Assembly: GCF_000143415.4 (NCBI RefSeq)
Contig: NW_003314263.1
Location: 4,055,607-4,092,518, forward strand
From: Selaginella moellendorffii
Lineage: Eukaryota > Streptophyta > Lycopodiopsida > Selaginellales > Selaginellaceae
Direction: 5' to 3'
Length of the DNA stretch: 36,912 nt
Under the pieces are notes generated by a model. It was not told where the DNA came from. It worked only from the letters and a program-made list of their open reading frames with translations, and did no database searches. Position numbers and translations under genes: made by a program. This document shows, piece by piece, positions 20,454 to 31,126 of the stretch (the first letter of the stretch is position 1; each line of letters begins with the position of its first letter).

Positions 20454-21506
20454 TGTCGCGAATGTGACTTTGGGTATTGAAAGTTACCTATCGGCCAGTC
20501 CTTTTGGATATTCTTTCCTTACTACCACAGGAGGTCGGTATTGCTGGCAAGAGGTTGGTATTGCTGGACCCGTTATCAGTTTCCCACTTGAGCTAGTTGA
20601 GAACTGGTCAATGACCGTGTACTTAGATCAGATAAACATAAGGTCGGAACCCTATGTGTTTCTTGCTGAGCATACTCGGCTTGGTTTGAGAAACTCCTGT
20701 CCTTGGCTTGCACTTGCTAGTATCAAGAACCCCCTCGATATTGAGATTCGTCCCTCAATATCGCTAGATGATAGCTTACTGTGTCTACCAAACACCCTTG
20801 CTATCATGCCCTTTGTGTTAGTCTCATTTCGATCCCAAATGCTATTTATGGAAATTGTTCAGATTTGCTCATTTGGCATATCTATGGAATGTAGAGATCG
20901 GCCTGAACACAATGGTGTTCGTCCCGTGTCCAAATTCGCAATCTAGCGCCATTCCATATTTAGTAAGTTTCGAGTTCCAAATGTATAGTAGGGGTAGTGG
21001 GTAGGTCGGGCATGGCCGACCAACCTGACGCATAATCTAGCTCCCGCTTGCGTGCCTGTCCTTGTTCTACGTCCGGCTTGGGTCTAAGCCCAAGCTCCAC
21101 ACCATGCTAGCTAGTGGAGTACCCATATCCTCGCGTTAGGCCACCAATATACCGAAATAGCGCCAGACTCCGTTTTGCGTGTTGGTCCTGGCATTGGGAT
21201 GCTGGTTACTTTAGGACTGTTCCAAGTCGCTCCGAGCTCCTGTCCCTTCGCTCCTTGGGCTGTATGCTCGGGAGTTGCTCCGTGGTCCGGTTCCATCACT
21301 CCTTGGCTCCACGCTTGGGAGTCTGGCACCATTCCTTTGTTCAGTGGCCCGAGGCCCTAAACTTTGGGTTCCACACCACGTTCCTTGGACACGTGGCATG
21401 TGACATGTGGCATCTGTCACGTGGCACAAAGATGGTTTAGGTTCTGCTTCGTGGTGTTATCCTGTAAATCACCATAGGATAAAGGGTAAAAACCACGTGC
21501 GCTACA
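20454..21506 (+). repeat. 5' LTR of element B
   Basis: 1,053 bp, TGTCGCGAATGTGAC to GTGCGCTACA. Compared with the other two copies it lacks about 90 bp containing most of the core module (only 20974-21000 remains). Near its 3' end are two CACGTGGC motifs and an inverted repeat (TTATCCT ... ACCATAGGATAA). Confidence 0.88.
21388..21425. promoter_or_regulatory. G-box/ABRE-like motifs in element B LTR
   Basis: CACGTGGC occurs at 21390-21397 and 21418-21425 with a CATGTGGC between them; CACGTGGC recurs at 31007-31014 and 31021-31028 in the 3' LTR. ACGTGGC is the plant G-box/ABA-response core. They lie downstream of the core module, so a promoter role is not certain. Confidence 0.45.
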
Positions 21507-21508
21507 CT

Positions 21509-21519
21509 TGGTATCAGAG
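21509..21519 (+). other. Primer-binding site of element B
   Basis: TGGTATCAGAG, two bases after the LTR end: exact match to the plant initiator Met tRNA-primed consensus. Confidence 0.9.
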
Positions 21520-22843
21520 GATGAGTCTCAGCGAGTACTATTCAATGAGATTGGGCAACTAGTCTCATTGCATATGCAGAGATGAAAACGATGGTCCAAG
21601 TGGGTACATATTTGGGTGCAAAGGCTTCACAATCGTTCCTTAGGTATAGATTTGGTTACCTTCTTGTACCGTAATTATGTGAGCTTGCTCTTGTGCTCAT
21701 AAGAAAGATTGAGTTGTTCTAATAGCACAAGTTTGCGCTTGGGCTCGTGAGTGAGGCGCATTAGCAATTCAAGGTTGCACTTTGAGTTGGCAGAATTAAT
21801 GTTAGCCTATCAATGGTTCCATGAGTTGTTCTTTGTACCATGGGTGAAAGCAAACCTCCCTAGGTTTGCTATGAGTGGCAAATAGGCTGGTCCATAGCTG
21901 TTTAGCATGGCACTAGTGAATTCTTCGTAGGCATGATTACAAGTGGATCAATCAAGACTATAGGGATTAGTCTATTGGTTCAAGTAATCATTGTCGTGCT
22001 CTCTCATAAACTTTTCTTGGATTGGACTGAACGCAGTGTGAAAGCAAGCTTGAGGTTTAGTCAAAGATGAGACCGAAAAGAGAGTCGTTAAGGACGAAGG
22101 ATCAAACACGTAAATCATTTTCTCTTCTCAGAGAGATGATTTGCAACGAGGTGCTAACTCATTGCTCGTGTTCACATCATGCAATCAAGAGTCCCTACCT
22201 TGATGCATGTTGGAAATGATAATCTTTCAAATAGTGAGTTGTGGGATGGATAGTGATGAAACGCTAAACCATTTTTGTCTAAGGTTGCTATTGAAGACTT
22301 GGGTTGCAATGCTCAATTCTTTTCCGGGGAATCCTGTTATTGCTCCTTGAGTAGCTTGGTGTTGGATTAGTTTTGAGTTTGGTCAAGTAGAGAGTGGCAT
22401 GAGCTTGTCCATGTTGTGAACAAAAGTTAGTGGTATTAGGTGTTGTAAATCTCTATCGGTGGGGTGTGTGTGGCATTTATGTTGCATTTTGTCAAATTTA
22501 GTTAACACTTGATATTTACATAAACCTTTGAAGTAATGACATGGGCATTGCTCATAGTGTTGCTTGATTGATGATCAATTCATTGTGATACTTATATCAT
22601 ATCCATGTGATAATAAGTAATGTGTTTACGAAGTTGCTTGGGTAAATGATGGTCAACCCTAAAGTGGTTGATAGTGAAGCTAATCTACTTGCACGAAGTA
22701 GCATTGTAGTAGCTTTGACTAAATTCTCGATGATGGTCCATTATGCTATATGTTGGTACTTTATTTCCTTGAGTTTGCCCATTAGGTGTTGGAAAAGGGT
22801 TATAGCATTCACTTGGTATGACTTGTTGGTTGATCCATTAGCA
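21520..22843. other. Element B interior, 5' part, non-coding
   Basis: T/G-rich on the plus strand with dense stops. No knuckle, protease or other motif found. Confidence 0.6.
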
Positions 22844-22851
22844 CTTGGAAT
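22844..22851. repeat. Target-site duplication of the hAT element, left copy
   Basis: CTTGGAAT, identical to 25293-25300. Eight bases is the size made by hAT transposases. Confidence 0.9.
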
Positions 22852-22935
22852 CATAGTTGCCGAAAAACGTATGAAACTAAAAAAACGTAACGTTTTAAAC
22901 GCATTAAAAAACGCCGTTTTAAACTCCTAACGCGT
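22852..22935. repeat. hAT left terminal and subterminal repeats
   Basis: Terminal CATAGTTGC followed by AAAACG-type units and ACGTTTTAAACG. The right end (25225-25292) mirrors it. Confidence 0.8.
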
Positions 22936-22964
22936 TTGCACTATTTGCGAAAAGAGACAAGAGT

Positions 22965-22997
22965 TTCTTTAGGGTTTCTTTAGGGTTTCTTCAGGGT
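22965..22997 (+). promoter_or_regulatory. Telo-box-like triple repeat in the transposase leader
   Basis: Three tandem TTTCTTTAGGG-like units (the last TTTCTTCAGGG) immediately before the start codon. Telo-box motifs AGGGTTT are common in plant promoters and leaders of genes active in dividing cells. Confidence 0.45.
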
Positions 22998-22998
22998 C

Positions 22999-25092
22999 AT
23001 GTCAGGAATTGGAGGACGCCGCGAATGCTGGAGCTGGAAGCATGTGATACGAGCAGAGCGGCACTGGACATGTAAGTATTGTCATGAGATTCACACTGGG
23101 GGAGCGGAGCGAGTGCGAGCACATCTCGCTGGAGTTCGGGCAAGAGGTGTGAAAACGTGCAAGGCAATGAGGGAGATCCCTTATGAAGTTCTTAAAAACG
23201 CTCGCAGCAGTTTTTCCGATTTCGAGCTAGCAGACCCAGCAGATGCTGATGATGGGCATCTGCTGCAGCAAGCCGCACAGGGTTCAGGGGGGCCAGCAGA
23301 ATCTATGGTGGCAAGCACGGAGAACTGGTCCAGTGCTGGGACAAGCAGAGCAGCGAAACGTAGATCCTCGGATGGAAATTTGGTGACATTTTTTGATACT
23401 GCTTCGGCTGAGGCACTGGATGATGCTGTTGCAGAGTTCTTCTTTGCCGAGAACATCTCCTTCAACACAATCCGAAGAGACAACTTGAAGAGAATGCTGA
23501 AAGTTGCCGCAAAAGTGGGGCGTCCAGCGATTGACAACCTCATGGGATATGAGAAGTTGCGGACAACTGAGCTACAACGAATATACAACAACGTTCAGAA
23601 GCGGCTTGAAGATGTGCGGCTAAGTTGGAGGACATATGGTTGTACCATTGTCACGGATGGCTGGTCTGATATCAAGAAGCGGTCTCTTATCAACTTCATG
23701 GTTAGTTCTGTGAGAGGCTCAATTTTCCTGAAGGCTGTGGACAGCAAGAATGCGAAGAAAACCGGAGCATGGTTGTTTGAGCAGCTGAAACAAGTGATTG
23801 CCGAGGTTGGTGCGGAAAATGTTGTGCAGGTGGTGACAGACAATGCAAGCAACTGCGTGGTCATGGGGGAGCTTTTGCAGCAGGAGTTTCCACAGATTGT
23901 ACACGTTCGCTGCATTTGCCACGTTATGGACTTGCTGTTTGAAGATATTGGAGCTCTGTCTTGGGTGCAGCCTTTCGTCGATGGCTGTGCGAAGATAGTT
24001 ACCTTCATCACCTCAAAGCCACGGGTTCTAGCTCTTTATAGAACTTTCTGCAAACGGGACCTGATAAAGCCTGTGACCACGAGGTTTGCTTATATTTTTC
24101 TCGTGATGTCTCAGCTTCTGGAGACCACGAATCTCTCCGGGCTTCGAAGAATGGTGGTGAGCCAAGAATGGGAGTGACTTGACTGGTCTAAGAAGCTGGA
24201 GGGCCTGGAGCTGCGATCTCGTGTTCTCAATGACTCGTTCTGGGAGCGGTGCGAGAATTTGTTAATTTTGCTCGGACCTTTACTTCGAGTTCTTCGACTC
24301 GCTGATCGGGAGGGGGCGACTTCAGGCCTCATCTTTGAAGCTGTTGATCTGCTGATTGAGAAGATGGACGAGGGAGCTCGAAACGGAATTTATGCACATG
24401 AGGAAGTGGGACAAATCAAGGATTTCCTACTTGAATCACACGGTCTGAAGGAGGCAAGGTGGTATCAAATGCACAACGTCATTCATGGAGCTGCTTTTGC
24501 TCTTCATCCTCTGTTTCTGGGGGATAACTCAGAGAACGACAAGCTGGACAATGAGGCACACGGGAACTGGTTGGAGTACATGCATGTTTATAGCGGAGGT
24601 GATCTGGACTTGCAGCTGAGATTGCAGGCACAGTTTGAGAGGTTTCGGCAACAGCTTGGACGGCAAATGAGGTTACCTGTTGCCAAGGATCGGGAGACCA
24701 GAAAGTTTCCAGTAACCTGGTGGAGTTCTTTTGGTTTAGAGATGCCTGATCTACGTCGCATGGCTCTCCGGATTTTAAGCCAGGTTGTTTGCGCTTCTCC
24801 ATGCGAGAGGAATTGGAGCTCATGGAGCTTGATACAAACAAAGCGCAGGTCCCGCTTGCTTCCCAAAAATGCTGAGAAGCTGGTTTACATTCATACAAAC
24901 TTGCGGGTTGTTCAGAAGCTGGAGAGTGAAGGTTTGAGGATGCTGGAGATTGATATAGACAAGCTGGAGTTGGAGCCTCATTGGAAAAGGATTTTGGATC
25001 TGCAAGAAGCTTTTGAGGAACCAAATCAGGCTGCTGACGAGTTTAGCATTGATGAAGGAATGGAAGACGATTCGGAATCAGAAGACGACTAA
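22999..25092 (+). pseudogene. hAT transposase (BED zinc finger, RNase-H-like core, dimerisation domain), one premature stop
   Basis: Intronless frame of 697 codons broken only by TGA at 24175-24177, after residue 392; the same frame continues to a TAA at 25090. Order: BED zinc finger (residues about 10-55, CKYC ... RAHLAGV ... C), core with TDGWSD (about 218) and VVTDNASNC (about 278) supplying the two catalytic Asp, CICHVMDL (about 305), and the C-terminal hAT dimerisation region (about 573-640: WWSSFG, CERNWS, LPKNAEKLVYIHTNLR). It ends in an acidic tail. ATG is chosen because it follows a leader with three TTTCTTTAGGG-like repeats and precedes the zinc finger. The upstream half alone would lack the dimerisation domain, so the protein is probably inactive unless readthrough or copy correction occurs. 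Confidence 0.9.
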
Positions 25093-25292
25093 AACGGCTT
25101 CTTCTTTCATTTGTTTTATCGGTTGGGTTTTATAAACTTAATATCAGATTAAAGTGTATTTAGTAAATATTAGTGTTTTCTTAATCATTTTAGGCTTTAA
25201 CATGTAAACGTTTGATTGCCCTGAAAAAAACGTTTTAAACGGCATTTAAACGTGGACGCGTTTGAACGTTTGCACGTCTAGCTGCAACTATG

Positions 25293-25300
25293 CTTGGAAT
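25293..25300. repeat. Target-site duplication of the hAT element, right copy
   Basis: CTTGGAAT, identical to 22844-22851. Confidence 0.9.
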
Positions 25301-26107
25301 AGATTGTTGGATGGAAAAGATGTATAGTTGGGGCATTGACATCATTAGCACTTGTGTTAGTGGAAGTGGCATTGTTATTTTAAGTGATAAGGAATTTTCC
25401 TTGAACCTTGATTTTCCATGTCATTTTTCTTGTTAATGTTTTGGCTTCACATTGGATCTTGAAGGTGATTGAAGAAGAGTGTTAATGCAATGTGCATATC
25501 CGAAGATGTGGTCTTCGTGATCAAGCCTTGGATGTTCATTTCACACTTTGTGAATGTCGGTGTTGGATATCGGTAAGATGGGCAAAGATGTTCGATGCTT
25601 AGACATATTGTTGAATCATAAGAATTTGTGTTGAGGTGAACCTATATGAAGTTGTTAGTAGGAGGAAATTGGTTGAGTCTTGAAAGTTTGCATTCCTGGA
25701 CTAAGAGTCATTCTTTCTCTAGGATGGAAAATTTTCCACAAATTTTCTTAGACTTTTCAAATGGCTGATCTGTTAGTCACTTTGCCGAAAACCATTCCAT
25801 TTTCGTAAGCCAGTACAAACTAATGAAGGGGTTGAAGTTGACTTCAGTTAGCTTAGACCTTGGTAGGTAGTTTGTATGATGCAACCCAAAAGGGATGCTG
25901 ACTTTTGGGGCTAAGGCAATTGAGTTAGATAGAGTCTGGAGTTGGTGTAGAAAAGTGGCCGATATGCTTTTCTAAGAAAGGTGACCCTTGTGCCTTTCTT
26001 CTATAGTGTTGTGCTTAGTGGCAGGTTGGACCTTGCATTTCGTTAAGACTCTATGAGAGTAGTGAGCTCTCACTAATCTTGACTTAGTCTTGGCGGTTCT
26101 GCGCCTT
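25301..26107. other. Element B interior, middle part, non-coding
   Basis: Continues the T/G-rich non-coding character seen left of the hAT insertion. No gene seen. Confidence 0.55.
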
Positions 26108-27674
26108 TGTAGCGCACGTGGTTTTTACCCTTTATCCTATGGTGATTTACCATAGGATAACACCACGAAGCGGAACCTAAACCTATGTGCCACGTGTGGA
26201 ACCCGAGTTTCAAAGCCTTGGGCCACTAAACGAAAGAATGGTGCCAAACTCCCAAACGTGGAACCAAGGAGTGATGGAACCAAACCACGGAGCAACTCCC
26301 GAGCATACAGCCCAAGGAGCGAAGGGACAAGAGCCCAGAGCGACTTGGAATAGTCCTGGAGTTCCCAGCATCCCAATGCCAGGACCAGCACGCAAAACGG
26401 AGCCAAATAGAGTCTGGTGCTATTTCGGCATACTGGTGGCTTAACGTGAGGATATGGGTACTTTACCAACTAGCATGGAATGGAACTTGGGCTTAGACCC
26501 AAGCCAAATGTAAAACAAGGACAGGCACGCAAGCGGGAGCTAGACTATGCCTCAGGTTGGTCGGCCATGCCCGACCTACCCACTATCCCTACTATACATT
26601 TGGAACCCCCCACAACCCCCCCCCCCCCCCCTTGAGGAACACACGCTTTGGGCTTTCACCCCAAGCCTCCCTTAGTATCAAGAGTTAGTCTCTAGGACAA
26701 GCTCGAAACTTACTAAATATGGAATGGCGTTAGATTGCGAATTTGGACACGGGACGAACACCATTGTGTTCAGGCCAATCTCTACATTCCGTAGATATGC
26801 CAAATGAGTGAATTTAGACACTTTCCATAAATAGCATTTGGGACCAAAATGAGACTAATAGAAAGGGTGTGATAGCGAGGGTGTTTGGTAGACACGGTAA
26901 GCTATCATCCAGCGATATTGAGGGACCAATCTCAATACACGAGGGTTCTTGTCAAGCCAGTGCAAGACAGAGCAAAAGAGAACTAACAAGCCAGCTAAGT
27001 ATGCTCAGCTAAATAGACACTTAGGAATTCCTTCCTTATGCTCATCCAGCCAAGTACAGATGCTAAGCCCAGTTTACTAACACTTGAACAAGAGGGACTG
27101 ATAAAGGGTCCAGCAATACTGACCTCCTGCCATCGTGGCAATAAGGTAAGAGTGTCCGTAAGGACTGGCCAAGAGATAACTTTTGATACCCGAAGTCACA
27201 TTTGCGACACTCTCCCCCCCTTGGGAAGATCGACATCCTCGTTGATGCACACTCGAGTCTAGAATACCGCCAAGGAGACAACTCCAGAAAAAGTTCACGG
27301 TACTCACACTATGTGAGAAATGCATCAACTTAAATGAGTTAGGGGGCAACCTCGTTGTCTAACACGGATGCGCTACTAGCTCAGACACCTTCCGGCCGTC
27401 GCTGACAAGGAAATGACCAATGAAGTCAGCCACCCTTGCTGCTCTGGGTGTCACCCAGCTACAAAAGTGTGATATGCCCTTGCTCGCAAGGACATAGAGA
27501 GAAAAGCCAGAGGCCCCAACCCTCCTGAGCAAAGAAACCAAACCCGTTTGTAAGGTTTAGATAGACTACTGTAAATAGGCAGTTAGTGTTGTTTACACGG
27601 TCACGCCCTTTTAACGGAATAAGGAACATCAACAGAGAGGCGGGTGATGTGACCAGTCGACAGTAGCTACCCCA
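26108..27674 (-). mobile_element. Inverted 3' end of a second element B copy (LTR plus 465 bp interior)
   Basis: On the minus strand: interior sequence (27674-27223), purine tract (27222-27210) and an LTR (27209-26108, 1,102 bp) running TGTCGCAAATGTGAC to GCGCTACA. It is homologous to 29327-31126 but in opposite orientation; the 5' half of this copy is absent. No primer-binding site lies at its left edge, so the LTR is a 3' LTR. GCCTT precedes it (26103-26107) and GCCTT also occurs at 27747-27751, possibly a duplication, but that match may be chance. Confidence 0.8.
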
Positions 27675-29326
27675 AGAGAGTTTTGGGTGGTGATTCACTC
27701 GTGCTTTCTTCTAGATTTGTTTTGGTGTTGATGGCATTGAAGTGATGCCTTGTCATTGACATTGTTGATATTGAGATCTGAGTGAAATGAGATATTCTTC
27801 CAAGATTTGATATTGAGTTTCATTAGTCTTGATGAAAATAGTGTTGATGATTTGGCTTTAGCTTTGTGTTGTTGGCATTCATGCATTTGCTAGTTAGCAA
27901 TTGTGTTGACGTTCAAATGAACTGAGTGGCAAGTTGAGTTAGTTGTGTTCTAGATGAGATTGCTTAGTTGAGGTTAAACTTTAGCTTTTCCTTGAAAAAT
28001 GATTTAGTCGTGAACTATACTAGCCTTAGGAGAGGAAGAATTAGTGTTCGATATTAGAATGTTTGAGTCCTTATTGGATTTGAGTTCAGGATATATCGAT
28101 CGTTGATGATATTTCTTGTGCTTGTTATGAAGTGAGTTACATCTTGCTGTAGATGGATTCATGGAGGATCGTTTAGTGACCACTTGTTGGGCATAGCTCC
28201 ATTGTGCTTCGCTTTTGGATTGATGCAGAAATGCTTTTCATTAGCTTTGGCATTATGAAGTTTAGCTTATGGATGTGTTGAAGAAGATATTGTGGGTTGC
28301 ATCACGATTTCTTCTTTAGCATTGAAATTAGCTTCTATGAGACTCGTGATCATTATTAGGCAAGACTTAGCTATAGGCTTCTTCGAGCTTTTGGTTCCTT
28401 GAGTTTTGTGCTCATTATTCCATTTGTTAGACGTTGTTGGGGAAGGCATTTTGGTTTGTTAGCTTCAATGTTGAAGTTAGTATTTTGCATCTAGTAATCA
28501 TTGGTGATGCTTGATTATCATTTAGGATAGTTGATTATCTTTGTCAAAAAAATTTGCTTGATTATTGTTGGTATAGAATGATTTGCTATTCTTCGGGATG
28601 GTGAATTTCTTCTTAGCCGATGATTCTGCATCTCTTTATTGATGGGATGATTGATCTTTCATGATGGTTAGTTGCTCTTTTTGATAGCTTATGGCTTTTC
28701 ACAATACCACATGTTCTTTATGGTTTGTTTTGGATTGGTCTCTTGGGTTTGAGATATCAATAGGATGTTGCTAACGCTTGCTAAAGCAACTTGAGTTCCT
28801 TTGTATTATTGACTAGGATTTACAGATTAGCCAGTGTGATAGTTGGCATAAATGAATATTTGCTGGTCTTGCCGCATTTATTCTGTTTTGTTGAATATTG
28901 CTCAAGTTAGTTTTGATAGATTAGCATGTTATTTCCTTCGGGTGATACATTCGCGAGTATTTTGCTTACCAGTTAATGATATTTGGTGTTCTTTGAGTTA
29001 TTTTGGCATTCTATCTGCAATCTTTAATAGTTAAGTTTTATCATTGAGTGTCCTTGATGATATACTTGTTATTGGATGGTGCATCCTATGTTTTCCAAAC
29101 ATGCTGATCTTAGTGGTTCCTATACTCAAATATTGGTTTATTGGATGATAACTTACTTGGAATACTTTTGTGTTTTAATCTAAACTATATTCACTGATAA
29201 TTAAGACTCTAAGATATCATTGTCTATGACTTTGCTATTGTTCATCTATTGATCTTTGAGTTTAGGCCAGTATAGGTAGACTGGCTTCGGCACTTCGTGT
29301 GCATGTTGAAATCTTTAGTCATGGGG
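27675..29326. other. Spacer between the inverted element B ends, non-coding
   Basis: 1.65 kb of T/G-rich sequence like the rest of the element B interior. No open frame with a recognisable motif on either strand. Confidence 0.55.
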
Positions 29327-29984
29327 TAGCTACTGTCGACTGGTCATATCACCCACCTCTCTGTCGATGTTCCTTATTCCGTGAAAGGGCATGACCGTGT
29401 AAATAACTCTAACTGCCTGTTTACAGTAGTCTATCTAAACCTTACCGACAGGTTTGGTTTCTTTGCTCATGAGGGTTGGGGCCTCTGGCTTCTCTCTCTA
29501 TGTCCTTGCAGGCAGGGGCGTATCACACTTTTGTAGCTGGGTGACACCTAGAGCAGCAAGGTGTAAGCTTTTGAATTTGGACTTCCCGGGAGGTCACCCA
29601 ACCCAGTACTATTCAAACCCAAGGACGCTTAACCCCAAGTATCCCAAGACCCTTAACCGATTGGAAAAGGGGGTGCAGTCTTATTCATGGGCCCTTTTCC
29701 CTCTATATTTGAACCCCATGGATCGTCTCTCAAGTCGTTCCCTTTGGTTGCTTACACAAAGGTGGCTGACTCTGTTGGTCATTTCCTTGTTGGCGACGGC
29801 CGGAAGGTGTCTGAGTTGGTAGCGCATCCGTGTTAGACAAAAAGGTTCCCCCTAACTCATTTAAGTTGGTGCATTTATCACATAGTGTGAGTACCGTGAA
29901 CTTTTTCTGGAGTTGTTTCTTTGGCGGTATTCTATACTCGAGTATGCATTGACGAGGACGTCGATCTTCCCTAAGGGGGGAGAG
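29327..29984 (+). other. Element B 3' interior and polypurine tract
   Basis: Matches the reverse complement of 27210-27674 except for the 195-bp solo LTR at 29562-29756 plus its 5-bp duplication. The last 12 bases, AAGGGGGGAGAG (29973-29984), are the polypurine tract before the LTR TGTCGAG. Confidence 0.8.
29562..29756 (-). mobile_element. Cassandra-like solo LTR carrying 5S rRNA-derived sequence
   Basis: 195 bp, TGTAAGC to GCTTACA, with CAAGG before (29557-29561) and CAAAG after (29757-29761). The inverted copy of the host sequence (27415-27445) lacks the insert, giving the empty site. The minus strand of 29575-29635 matches the 3' half of plant 5S rRNA: TTAAGCG, CTTGGG, AGTACT, TGGGTGACCTCC and GGGAAGTCC. 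These cover the A-box, intermediate element and C-box of the internal RNA polymerase III promoter. Cassandra TRIMs are the known elements with 5S sequence in their LTRs. Confidence 0.85.
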
Positions 29985-31126
29985 TGTCGAGAATGTGACT
30001 TTGGGTATCGAAAGTTACCTGTCGGCTAGTCCTTTCGAATATTCTTTCCTTACTGCCACGACAGCAGGAGGTCGGTATTGTTCAACCTGTTATCAGTTTC
30101 CCACTTGAGCTAGTTGAGAAACTGGTCAATGACCGTGTATTTAGATCAGATAAACATAAGGTCGGAACCCTATGTGTTTCTTGCTGAGCATACTCGCCCT
30201 GGTTTGAGAAACTCCTGTCCTTGGCTTGCACTTGCTAGTATCAAGAACCCCCATGATATTGAGATTGGTCGCTCAATATCGCTAGATGATAGCTTACCGT
30301 GTCTGCCAAACACCCTCGCTATCATGCCCTTTGTGTTAGTCTCATTTCGATCCCAAATGCTATTTATGGAAAGTGTCTAGATTTGCTCATTTGGCATATT
30401 TACGGAATGTAAAGATCAGCCTAAACACAATGGTGTTCGTCCTGTGTCCAAATTCACAATCTAGCACCATTCCATATTTAGTAAGTTTCGAGCTTGTCCC
30501 AAAGACTAACTCCTGATACTAAGGGAGACTTGGGGTGAAAGCCGAAAGCGTGTGTTCCTCAAGAGGGGGGGCTGTGGGGGGTTCCAAATGTATAGTAGGG
30601 ATAGTGGGTAGGTCGGGCATGGCCGACCAACCTGAGGCATAATCTAGCTTCTGCTTGCGTGCCTGTCCTTGTTCTGCATCTGGCTTAGGTCTAAGCCCAA
30701 GTTCCACACCATGCTAACTGGTGGAGTACTCATATCCTTGCGTTAGACCACCAGTATGCCGAAATAACGCCAGACTCTGTTTGGCTCCGTTTTGCATGCT
30801 GGTCCTGGCATTGGGATGTTGGTTACTCTAGGACTATTCCAAGTTGCTCCGGGCTCCTATCCCTTCGCCCCTTGGGCTGTATGCTCGGGAGTTGCTCCGT
30901 GGTCCGGTTTTATCACTCCTTGGCTCCATGCTTGGGAGTTTGGCACTGTTCCTTTGTTTAGTGGCCCAAGGCCCTGAACTTTGGGTTCCACACCACGTTC
31001 CTTGGACACGTGGCATGTGACACGTGGCATCTGTCACATGCCACAAAGAGGGTTTAGGTTCTGCTTCGTGGTGTTATCCTATAGTAAATCACCATAGGAT
31101 AAAGGGTAAAAACCACTTGCGCTACA
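29985..31126 (+). repeat. 3' LTR of element B
   Basis: 1,142 bp, TGTCGAGAATGTGAC to CTTGCGCTACA. It keeps the full core module (30533-30605) lost from the 5' LTR, and the CACGTGGC pair. Confidence 0.88.

Larger units (their letters stand above)
22852..25292 (+). mobile_element. hAT DNA transposon, near-complete
   Basis: 2,441 bp bounded by 9-bp perfect terminal inverted repeats CATAGTTGC (22852-22860) and GCAACTATG (25284-25292), inside 8-bp duplications CTTGGAAT. Both subterminal zones are filled with AACGT, AAACG and the palindrome ACGTTTTAAACG (left about 22890-22925, right about 25225-25280), likely transposase-binding sites. It encodes a BED/hAT transposase broken by one stop codon. It sits in the interior of element B and so is younger than it. 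Confidence 0.93.
20454..31126 (+). mobile_element. Element B: gene-less LTR retrotransposon with nested insertions
   Basis: 5' LTR 20454-21506 and 3' LTR 29985-31126, flanked by ATGTG (20449-20453) and ATATG (31127-31131), a duplication with one change. A primer-binding site follows the 5' LTR and a polypurine tract precedes the 3' LTR. After removing the hAT transposon, the inverted partial copy and the small solo LTR, the interior is about 4-5 kb of non-coding sequence with no gag or pol motif. Like A it is a LARD-type element. The insertion falls inside gene P, whose frame continues across it. Confidence 0.8.

Noticed and set aside
22646-22930. A 94-codon open frame overlapping the left hAT end
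   Set aside because: It crosses the target duplication and terminal repeat of the hAT element and has no recognisable motif.
26103-27751. GCCTT as target duplication of the inverted B fragment
   Set aside because: The right copy lies 70 bases past the end of detectable homology, and a 5-base match over such a span is not rare by chance; kept only as a possibility.
29575-29635. A 5S rRNA gene
   Set aside because: Only the 3' half matches and it lies inside a TG...CA unit with its own target duplication, so it is an LTR passenger rather than a ribosomal gene.
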